Shown here piece by piece: positions 32,707-39,820 of a DNA stretch of 64,000 bases. This DNA comes from CBDFKF01 sp965248765 (GTDB lineage: Bacteria; Pseudomonadota; Alphaproteobacteria; VGEJ01). Location of the stretch: the NCBI GenBank assembly GCA_965248765.1, contig CBDFKF010000004.1, positions 1,364,001 to 1,428,000 of the forward strand, written 5' to 3'. Made by a program: the position numbers and the translations under genes. Position 1 is the first letter of the stretch. Every line of letters begins with the position of its first letter. The notes below the pieces were generated by a model, which was not told where the DNA came from, made no database searches, and saw only the letters and a program-made list of their open reading frames with translations.

Positions 32707-35156
32707 GGGTACGTCTCCGATACTGCAACGCCATGACAAACAGCCCGTCCCGGAGGACGGGTCAGTTGGCGGCGGATATCCTTCGTGGTGTGGTCGGCGG
32801 CTTCGGCGGCCCGGTCGGCCTCGTGCACGCGGGCATCCTCGCCGACGGCGGTGATCTCGACCTGCTCGCCGCGCGGCCGCACGGCCATCACCCGGGCGCG
32901 CAGGCCCCAGGCGTCGCCCGGGCCGAAGGCGAAGTGGGTGCGTTCCTCGTCGGCGCCGGTGTAGGGCACGGGATCCGGATCCTCGCTCAGCACGACGGTT
33001 CTGTCATCGGCACCCGGTTCGACCGGCCAGGGACCGCTCAGGCCACCGTCGCGGCGGCGAAGCGCGAGGTAATGGACGGGTGGCTCGGCAGTGGCCGCAG
33101 CCGTCTCGTCCACCGACTCCCATTCAAGCGGCTCGCTCAGGGTGAGCGTCCGGCCGTCGACGGCCGTCACCTCGCCGCCCTGGCCCCAGCGCGGCAGGTC
33201 GTGGGTGATCGCAATGAGATCGCCGTAGGTTGGGATCAATCCTTCGAGCTCGGTGCGGAAAGTGACGATGCGCCGGCGGTAGCGGTTGGCGGCGGCCATG
33301 TAGAGGCCCTCGCGCAGGGCCTGTTCCGGGCCGGTGCAACCGAACAGATCGACTGTGGCGGGCTTGTCGGCGGCTTCGGTGGCGCTGTCCGGCAGGGCGG
33401 CGACGACCTCGTCCGGGGTCCAGGTGCGCTCCGAGAAATAGGTCACGGTCACCGCGTCGGCGGTGTCTTCACCGGGCATGACGTATTGGACGCGGAAACT
33501 ACCCTTGACTATGTTGCGCGGCCCGAACAACGCCACCGGAAGGGTGCGCGGCGCGTCGCGGGCGATCCGCAGGATCCCGCCTTGCAGGAACGGAAGGGCC
33601 CGGCCGCAGCGGGCGATCCGGGTCAACGCCTCCCACACCGTGAGGCTTTGGTCGAACACCGCATCGAAGCGGTCGCCGCGGGCCTGCCAGACGGCATCGA
33701 GCGCATGGAGCGCCGCGAGGTCGATGCGGGCGTCGTCGAGCCCGGCGCCGTAGCGTGACCTGGCGGCATCGGCGAAGGCCGAGGCCAGCGAGCGCGTGGC
33801 CCGAGGCTCGGACCAGCCGGCCTCGGGATCCCAGACCGGCAGCTTGCGGGTGACAATGCAATTGATCATGCGCGCCGAGCGCTGGGAGAGATTGTCGGTG
33901 GCCCGCATCCTGACGGCGAGCAGGGTCACGCCGCCGAACTCGGGCGCGTCCTCGAGGAAGGCCTTGAGCCCGCCCCAGTGAATGACGTGGCCGGCGCGGG
34001 CACCGCCGCTCTTGTCGTTGGTGCGCCGGACCCTCACCTCGTAGCGCCCGGCATCGAGGGCGTAGCGATAACTCTTGCGCTGCGGCGTGTTCTCGGCCGC
34101 GGTCACGCTCTCGGACGCGACCGCGATCCAGCCGCCGGTGGCTTCACCGTCGTCGTCGACGGCGCGGGCCTCGACCTCCCATTCGACGGTGCGATTACTG
34201 AAGCTGCCGTCGTCATTGGCGTAATAGAGCCCGCGCGGCATCACCACATCGATGCCGATCCCGGTGGCATCTGTGCCCGCCGGGTTGGCGGTGAAGGGAC
34301 CGATCCAGCCGTCATCGCCTGCCTCGCGATCATTGACGCCGATCAACTCCTGGCCGGCGACCTCGGGTGCGGTCACCACGTCGGCCTCGAACAGGGTGAC
34401 GCTGCCGCCGGGCGGCACGAACTCGGTCTCGACCTCCTCGAAAGAAGCGATCGGCGTGTCCTCGATGCGGACCTGCTCGAGGTCGTATGCGCCTTGGCCG
34501 ATGCAATGCAGCTGGTGCAGATACTGGTCGTTGTCGGCGTACTCGGTCCAAGGCGCGGCGGCGAGGTCCGGAAAAACCCGGTGGCGGCCGTAGATCACCG
34601 GGATCGGCTGCAGCAGCCTCGCCTGGTTGCCGTGGGCCTGCAGCGAATAGGTCGGGCTCGGCGCCGGCGCGTTGCCGAACCCGGAGAGCGCCGGCTTGGG
34701 CGGCGGCAGCAGGACATTGACCAGGGTCGCGCCCAGCAGCCCGACGCCCGCCGTGATCAGTGAGATGCCGATGGTCGAGGTGACGCCCAGGGCACTGGCG
34801 ATGACGCCGCCGAGATAGGGAGCGACGACCATGACGGCCAGCATGAGGATGGTCCGGAGCGGGTTCTTGCCGCCCCCGCCGCCCTGGGGTAGCGGCACGA
34901 ACACGACGAGATCGCCGTCCACAATGAGCGTCTCGTCCCAGCGCTCGCGCAATACCGGCTCGGCGTTGCGCAAGCAGATCGTCGGGCACTCGAAGTCGTC
35001 TTGTGGTGTCCCTGTCCGGGCTTCGCCCGTCCCCGCCTCTTGGACACCGCGAGCGTCGAGCCATTCGCGGATCGAGACCGGCTCGGCGACCAACACTACG
35101 TCCCGGTCCCGCTCGGGGCGGAACGGGTTCCTCAGCATCACCACGGTGCCGGGCAT
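32703..35156 (-). CDS. Tail tip / host-specificity protein (gpJ-like)
   Basis: About 817 residues from ATG 35156; the frame is open further but that part overlaps the peptidase gene in another frame. It has an N-terminal region with hydrophobic segments (ILMLAVMVVAPYLGGVIASA), then PIPVIYGRHRVFPDLAAAPW typical of gpJ hubs, and a central domain with FDAVFDQSLTVWEALTRIAR and GGILRIARDAPRT. It forms the central tip that contacts the receptor and pairs with the NlpC/P60 protein. Confidence 0.85.
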   Translation of the reverse strand: MPGTVVMLRNPFRPERDRDVVLVAEPVSIREWLDARGVQEAGTGEARTGTPQDDFECPTICLRNAEPVLRERWDETLIVDGDLVVFVPLPQGGGGGKNPLRTILMLAVMVVAPYLGGVIASALGVTSTIGISLITAGVGLLGATLVNVLLPPPKPALSGFGNAPAPSPTYSLQAHGNQARLLQPIPVIYGRHRVFPDLAAAPWTEYADNDQYLHQLHCIGQGAYDLEQVRIEDTPIASFEEVETEFVPPGGSVTLFEADVVTAPEVAGQELIGVNDREAGDDGWIGPFTANPAGTDATGIGIDVVMPRGLYYANDDGSFSNRTVEWEVEARAVDDDGEATGGWIAVASESVTAAENTPQRKSYRYALDAGRYEVRVRRTNDKSGGARAGHVIHWGGLKAFLEDAPEFGGVTLLAVRMRATDNLSQRSARMINCIVTRKLPVWDPEAGWSEPRATRSLASAFADAARSRYGAGLDDARIDLAALHALDAVWQARGDRFDAVFDQSLTVWEALTRIARCGRALPFLQGGILRIARDAPRTLPVALFGPRNIVKGSFRVQYVMPGEDTADAVTVTYFSERTWTPDEVVAALPDSATEAADKPATVDLFGCTGPEQALREGLYMAAANRYRRRIVTFRTELEGLIPTYGDLIAITHDLPRWGQGGEVTAVDGRTLTLSEPLEWESVDETAAATAEPPVHYLALRRRDGGLSGPWPVEPGADDRTVVLSEDPDPVPYTGADEERTHFAFGPGDAWGLRARVMAVRPRGEQVEITAVGEDARVHEADRAAEAADHTTKDIRRQLTRPPGRAVCHGVAVSETYP

Positions 35157-35560
35157 CACGCATCTCCCATAAACCGGTAGGTGCCCTCGACGCGCCAACC
35201 GTGGGTCGCGAGATCGGCCGGGCTCTGGAACACCGCACCGATGTCCCGGGCGGCGTGCAGCACGCCGCCGCCGTCGACGGCGAGCCAGATCCCGACATGG
35301 ACCGGATGGCGCGACTGGCGCATCAGCACCGCATCGCCCTCGCGCGGAACCTCGACCGCTTGCCAGCGCCGGCGCTCCGGGTGATGGCGGAAACCGGCGA
35401 GCACGGCGCGCAGGTCCCCGGCATCGACCGGGATCTCCGGCACCTCGATGCCGAAGTGCCGATCCCAGCACCAGCGCACCAGGCCCCAGCAGTCGAAGGC
35501 ATCCGGTCCGCGCCCGCCCGCTTCCCAGGGGCGGCCGATCAGCTCTTCCGCCCAATGCAT
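35156..35560 (-). CDS. NlpC/P60-type tail tip peptidase
   Basis: 134 residues. Catalytic Cys in DAFDCWGLVRWCWDR and His in PVHVGIWLAVDGGG fit the NlpC/P60 fold, used by siphophages at the tail tip (gpK-like) to open peptidoglycan cross-links during DNA entry. It starts directly after the DUF1833 gene and its stop overlaps the ATG of the tip protein. Confidence 0.87.
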   Translation of the reverse strand: MHWAEELIGRPWEAGGRGPDAFDCWGLVRWCWDRHFGIEVPEIPVDAGDLRAVLAGFRHHPERRRWQAVEVPREGDAVLMRQSRHPVHVGIWLAVDGGGVLHAARDIGAVFQSPADLATHGWRVEGTYRFMGDA

Positions 35561-36103
35561 CTAGCGGGTGAGGCCGGGGAACCGCGTGGCGGTATAGAGA
35601 TCGGCCGGGAAGGCCCTGTTGCCGATATCGAGCATCCGCGCCCGGCCGGTGGCGCGGAACACGTCGACCTCGACTTCGGTGAGCGTCAGCGTGATCGGCG
35701 GGTCCATCTGCGGGCCCTCGAGATCGGTCGAGAGATAAGGCCGGTAGGTGACCTCGATGCGCTCGAGGCTGGTCGCCGCTTCATCGAGGTGGCGGACGAT
35801 CTCGCGGCTGACATTGTCGAGCGTCACCGCGATCTCGGGCACCGGCGCGGTGTCGACCGGCGGCAATTCGAGATCGAAGCCGAGCGCCACGAAGCGCACC
35901 CGTTGGCCGGCATCGAGCGGAGCGTCGGTCTCGAGACGGGCATTGAGATCGGCATGATCGCGCACCACCCGGATCGCGGTCGGCTCGCCGTCGTCGTCGA
36001 CGAAGGCGGGATGGCGCAGCTCGAGGGTGTGCAGGATGACGGTGTCTGCGGGCGCCGAGGCGTAGGCCTCGCGGATCGCCTAATCGAGCGCCGGATCGGG
36101 CAT
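35561..36103 (-). pseudogene. DUF1833 tail protein with in-frame amber codon
   Basis: The expected ATG at 36103 reads MPDPALD, then TAG (36082-36080), then AIREAYASAPADTVILHTLE and on without a break to FPGLTR and stop. The frame after the amber is intact and family-like (TYRPYLSTDLEGPQMDPPI), so only this codon interrupts it. Downstream starts would remove the N-terminus. It may be a nonsense mutant, be read by a suppressor tRNA, or be a base error. Position in the tail-tip cluster suits DUF1833. Confidence 0.75.
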
Positions 36104-36104
36104 T

Positions 36105-36599
36105 TCAGCGCCCGCCGCCGTCGGGCAACCGTGGGGCGGGCACGGTGTCCGGCTTATCCGAATCGGGCACCGGTTCCGGTCCCGGCAGCAGGTCGGGCTT
36201 GGGGTAGGCGCGCTTGACCGCGAGCCAGGAGCCGATGAGGCGGTCCATCTCGGCGGGCAACCGGGTGCCGTCAAGGCGCAGCTGGTTCAGCGCCTTAAGG
36301 ATGGCGTCGAGCTGATCGCCGAGCGGCATCTCGCGGGCATAGCGTTCGGCGCGCAGCCGGCGCGCCTCGATGCGGTCGATGGCGTGAGCGTCCAGCTGGC
36401 CCGCCAATTCGGGTTCTTCGGAGAGATCATGGACCGTAAGATCGGTGCCGGTGGCCTGATCGCCGTAGTCGAGGGAGGCGACGCGGGCATAGTCGCGTCC
36501 GTCGAGTTGGCAGAGCCAGGTGAAGGCGCCGTCGGGCCAGTCGGTGGGCGGCACGAAGTGCGCGCCGATCTCCGATTCCACATAGCTGATGAGATGCAC
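36105..36599 (-). CDS. Hypothetical tail-region protein
   Basis: 164 residues: N-terminus SYVESEIGAHFVPPTDWPDG and FTWLCQLDGRDYARVASLDY, a helical middle (IDRIEARRLRAERYAREM) and a Pro-rich tail. It resembles the small chaperone-like proteins found beside tail fibre genes, without a clear family. It sits between the RCC1-like protein and DUF1833. Confidence 0.6.
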   Translation of the reverse strand: MHLISYVESEIGAHFVPPTDWPDGAFTWLCQLDGRDYARVASLDYGDQATGTDLTVHDLSEEPELAGQLDAHAIDRIEARRLRAERYAREMPLGDQLDAILKALNQLRLDGTRLPAEMDRLIGSWLAVKRAYPKPDLLPGPEPVPDSDKPDTVPAPRLPDGGGR

Positions 36600-36611
36600 C
36601 CCTTACCCTCC

Positions 36612-38132
36612 CTAGTAGAGCTCGACCCGGGCCATCACCGAGGGGTAGTGACCGCCGCCCTCGACGCCGAGCTTGTTGTTGGCATTGCGGCCGGCGGCCC
36701 AAACGGTGCCGCAGGCCGAGCGCACGAAGAAGCCCACCTCGGAGGTATAACCGTGCGCCACCACCTCGACCGGTTGCCACTCGTCGGGCGAAACCGGCAG
36801 CGGCCATTGCAGCGGGGTCGCGGTCTGACCGGTGCCCCAGGCGCCGTAGCGGCCGTAATGACCGCAGGTGTAGACCCGGCCGTCGGAGCCCAGCATGACG
36901 GTGGAATGGCGATGATAGGTGCCATCGAAGGCGCCGCCGGTGGAGATCATCCGCGCGGTGACGCCGTCCGGCAGGGTGACCCGCGTTGGTGTAGTGATGG
37001 TCCCGGTGGTGTTGCCGATGCCGAGCTGGCCGACCTCGTTGCAGCCGCAGGCATAGGTGTTGCCGTCGTCGCCGTTGAACCAGAGTTGGGCATATTCGCC
37101 GCCGGCCCAGAGATCGGTGGCGGCGGCCACCCCGGCCGGCAACGGCAGCTCCTCGAAGCTCTCGCGGTGGCCGGTGGCGCCGTTGCCGTGGAAGCCGTGC
37201 TCTCCATTACCGGCGGTCCAGATGCTGCCATCCTTAATGAGCACGGCCGTGGCCGCGCCGCGCGACGAGCCGCAGGGCGTGACTTTCCGGATCACGGCCC
37301 CGCCCGGCAGGCCCACGACCTCGGTGAAGAGGTGCTTGTCGGTGGTGCCGTCGTCGACGCCGAGCTTGCCCCAGCTGTTATCACCCACCGCCCAGAGCGT
37401 GCCGTCGCGGGTGAGCGCGAAGCAGGCGTTGCGATTGCCGTGGCCGGGCCAGAAGTCGATCACGTCGGCGAGCGGCACATCGCCGGTCTTCTTGCAGCGC
37501 ACCGGCTTGTAACTGTGGCTCCTGTCGCCCTGGCCGAGATTGCCGTAAGAGCCATGGCCCCAGGCCCAGAGGCTGCCGTCCCGGCAGAGCGCATGGAGGG
37601 ACGACGAGTTGGCCGGAGAGCCCCGCACCAGGTCGAGCTTGATGACGTCGCGGCCCGGAATGCCCGAGGCGCGGCCGATATCGCTCGCATCGATCGAGCG
37701 CGCGATGCCGTTGCCGGTGGTGTGCCCGCGGCCCTGCTGGCCGTGGCCGTTATGGCCCCAGGCGACGACGTCGCCGTCATCGGTCAGCATGGCGACGGCG
37801 CTATAGGAGCCGACAACGTAGCGCGGACGGCCCGTGACCGGGTGATCGGCGTCGGTGCGGTTGTCCCAGACCAGGTAGTGCAGATGCTGGGGACTGTAGG
37901 TGTTGCCCTCCATGGCGAGTTCGTTGTTGTTATTGGTCCCGGACATGCGGACGGTGCCGTCGGCCATGACGAAGGCCATGTAGTAATATGTGATGTCCGC
38001 GGCGCAGCCCTTGCCCGGATACGAGGCCTCGCCGTTCAAAAGCCCGATGCAGCGCTGGCTCGCCGGCAGTTTTGTCGGGCGCGGCGGCGGCCGGCGGCGC
38101 GGCAGATCCGCGGTGACGGTGGAGTTCGCCAT
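36612..38132 (-). CDS. RCC1-repeat beta-propeller tail protein (putative receptor-binding)
   Basis: 506 residues with at least six RCC1-type blades, each with a small-residue/W-G signature: GDVVAWGHNGHGQQG, GSLWAWGHGSYGNLGQ, GTLWAVGDNSWGKLG, GSIWTAGNGEHGFHG, NTYACGCNEVGQLG, GRVYTCGHYGRYG, GTVWAAGRNANNKLG. RCC1 propellers bind protein or DNA in eukaryotes; in phage tails they are likely adhesin heads. It replaces the tail fibre expected between the tip cluster and upstream virion genes. Start overlaps the previous stop (TGATG). Confidence 0.85.
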   Translation of the reverse strand: MANSTVTADLPRRRPPPRPTKLPASQRCIGLLNGEASYPGKGCAADITYYYMAFVMADGTVRMSGTNNNNELAMEGNTYSPQHLHYLVWDNRTDADHPVTGRPRYVVGSYSAVAMLTDDGDVVAWGHNGHGQQGRGHTTGNGIARSIDASDIGRASGIPGRDVIKLDLVRGSPANSSSLHALCRDGSLWAWGHGSYGNLGQGDRSHSYKPVRCKKTGDVPLADVIDFWPGHGNRNACFALTRDGTLWAVGDNSWGKLGVDDGTTDKHLFTEVVGLPGGAVIRKVTPCGSSRGAATAVLIKDGSIWTAGNGEHGFHGNGATGHRESFEELPLPAGVAAATDLWAGGEYAQLWFNGDDGNTYACGCNEVGQLGIGNTTGTITTPTRVTLPDGVTARMISTGGAFDGTYHRHSTVMLGSDGRVYTCGHYGRYGAWGTGQTATPLQWPLPVSPDEWQPVEVVAHGYTSEVGFFVRSACGTVWAAGRNANNKLGVEGGGHYPSVMARVELY

Positions 38133-38779
38133 CAGTAATCGCCGCCGAACAGGGTGACGTGAACGTTGCCGGTGGCGGTCCCGTTGGCGTTTTGCGGCAG
38201 ACGCGCCGCCAGCGCCGTCGTCGGCAGCAGCCAGCGGTCGCCGGTGGCATCGAGCCAGGGCATCTGCCCCGCATCGATACCCGCGCAGGCCGGATAGCCG
38301 TCGTAGCCGGCCCGCGCGGGCACCGTCGCCGACCAGATCGGCCGCCAGTGGTAGATGGCGGCGTCGATGCCGGTGGCCGCGGCGATGGCGTTGCCGGGCG
38401 TGTTCTCGAGGGTCAGCACGGTATCGGTCCGGGCGCTGAGCTTGTAATCGCCCCGGTTCGCCACCGCGCCCTTCGAGAGCGTCAGCACCAGACCGGTCTC
38501 GAGCGCCGGCCAGGCGCCGCTGTCGCGCGTCACCGTGAAGGGATCGGTGTCCGGCGCGGTGCCGGGTGCGATGTCGACCTCGACGTCGTCGCCGACGACG
38601 TCGTAGGCGCCGAACTCGACCAGCGCGGGCACGTCGCCGTCATTGGCGAGCGCGATGGCGTGGATGCGGGTGCCGTTGGCGCCGGGCGTGAACAGGTCCT
38701 GCGCCTGGTTGGCGCGCGCGGCGGCGAGGGTCGCATAATCCTGACGCCAGGCGGCGACGAATATCGGTTGATTGGCCAT
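38132..38779 (-). CDS. Hypothetical phage virion protein
   Basis: 215 residues starting MANQPIFVAAWRQDYATLAA, with a beta-rich remainder (FGAYDVVGDDVEVDIAPG, SATVPARAGYDGYPACAGID). No family is recognised with certainty; its position and composition suit a decoration or fibre-associated protein. It is coupled to the RCC1-like gene. Confidence 0.6.
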   Translation of the reverse strand: MANQPIFVAAWRQDYATLAAARANQAQDLFTPGANGTRIHAIALANDGDVPALVEFGAYDVVGDDVEVDIAPGTAPDTDPFTVTRDSGAWPALETGLVLTLSKGAVANRGDYKLSARTDTVLTLENTPGNAIAAATGIDAAIYHWRPIWSATVPARAGYDGYPACAGIDAGQMPWLDATGDRWLLPTTALAARLPQNANGTATGNVHVTLFGGDY

Positions 38780-38814
38780 GGGCGGCTCCTGTTCTCGAAT
38801 AGGGAAGACCGGCG

Positions 38815-39252
38815 TCAGATGAACGCTTCGGCGAGTGCGATGAGGGCACCCGCGTTAAGCTGCGGGGTGACGGCGAAGCGGAGGCGCTCGTCGCCGCCGG
38901 CCTCCTCGATCGCGGTCTCGAGGCCGTAACCGGGCCGGAGCTTGACCGAGAGCTTGTCGGCCGTGGTGTCGGTGGCGGAGACCAGCACGCCGCCGGCGGC
39001 GGCCTGGGCCGCATCCCGGGCCTCGATCGACGCATCGCGCGCGGCCTCGCTCGCCGCGACACCCTCGGTCACGACGGACGCGGCCACGGCAACGCCCGCC
39101 TCGACGTCTCCGATCGCCTTGGCGACGGTCTTGACCGGACCGCCCTCGGTGTCGACGGTGGCGGCCGCATCGCCGTGGACGATCTCGTGCAGCAGACGGC
39201 TGTCGGTCTCCGCGCGGGCCGCAGCCTCACGCAGCTGGGTCTCGATGTTCAT
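38815..39252 (-). CDS. Hypothetical tail protein, Ala-rich helical
   Basis: 145 residues from the ATG at 39252. The N-terminal half is an Ala-rich helix of coiled-coil character (ASEAARDASIEARDAAQAAA); the C-terminal half is globular (LRPGYGLETAIEEAGGDERL). This looks like a short fibre or fibre base, trimerising by its coiled coil. The frame extends upstream but without start signal. Confidence 0.55.
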   Translation of the reverse strand: MNIETQLREAAARAETDSRLLHEIVHGDAAATVDTEGGPVKTVAKAIGDVEAGVAVAASVVTEGVAASEAARDASIEARDAAQAAAGGVLVSATDTTADKLSVKLRPGYGLETAIEEAGGDERLRFAVTPQLNAGALIALAEAFI

Positions 39253-39340
39253 GAGTAGACTCCGGTGTGTTGCACGCCGGCCGGCAATCGTTGCGTGGGA
39301 CCTGGCATGTGTTGCGCCCGGATAGGCGCCGGTTGCGGCG

Positions 39341-39820
39341 CTACCAGGCGTGGGGTCCCGGCAGGGTCTCGTGGACGAGGGCGCCGAGCGCATCGATGCT
39401 TGCGTTGAGAGCCGGCATATCCTCGGTGAGCAGCAGACTCATGGCGCCTTCGCTGAGCGTCGGCCGGGCCCGGATTTCCAGTTCGCTGGTCACTTCCCAC
39501 AGCCGGCCGCGCCAGGGCCTTGCATCGAACTGGCGGGTGAAGCGGGCTTCCTGCGGCAACAGGCCGAGGCCACCCAGGAGGTCCATTTCGAACCAGGCGC
39601 CGCCCTCGGCCGCGACCCAGCGGTACCAGGCCTCGAACAGGGCGAACCGATCGGGCCGCAGCACCCAGCGCACGGCGATGCGGCTCGGCACATCGGTGAA
39701 GCGCCGGCGCTGACGCGCCGGGCCCGCCTCCATCTCGGTGCGCAGGACCGCCTCGCCGGGCTGGACGCCGTAGCCCTCCAGCGTCGGTAGCGGCAGGCGA
39801 TCGGGCCAGCGGGTGGTCAT
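39341..39820 (-). CDS. Conserved phage tail protein
   Basis: 159 residues: RLPLPTLEGYGVQPGEAVLR, EAGPARQRRRFTDVPSRIAV, and a middle (FEAWYRWVAAEGGAWFEMDL) shared by a widespread small siphophage protein located between tape measure and tip. A distal-tail or tip-assembly role fits its place; nothing catalytic is seen. It overlaps the tape measure stop by 4 bases. Confidence 0.7.
   Translation of the reverse strand: MTTRWPDRLPLPTLEGYGVQPGEAVLRTEMEAGPARQRRRFTDVPSRIAVRWVLRPDRFALFEAWYRWVAAEGGAWFEMDLLGGLGLLPQEARFTRQFDARPWRGRLWEVTSELEIRARPTLSEGAMSLLLTEDMPALNASIDALGALVHETLPGPHAW

Noticed and set aside
35157..35555. N-terminal extension of the tail tip frame
   Set aside because: The frame is open but overlaps the NlpC/P60 gene, whose Cys/His motifs show which frame is real; the extension is low-complexity Arg/Gly/Pro.
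36384..38138. 584-codon plus-strand frame opposite the RCC1-like gene
   Set aside because: Repetitive Gly/Ala/Val composition mirrors the propeller repeats on the other strand. No ribosome site, and it conflicts with the coupled minus-strand genes.
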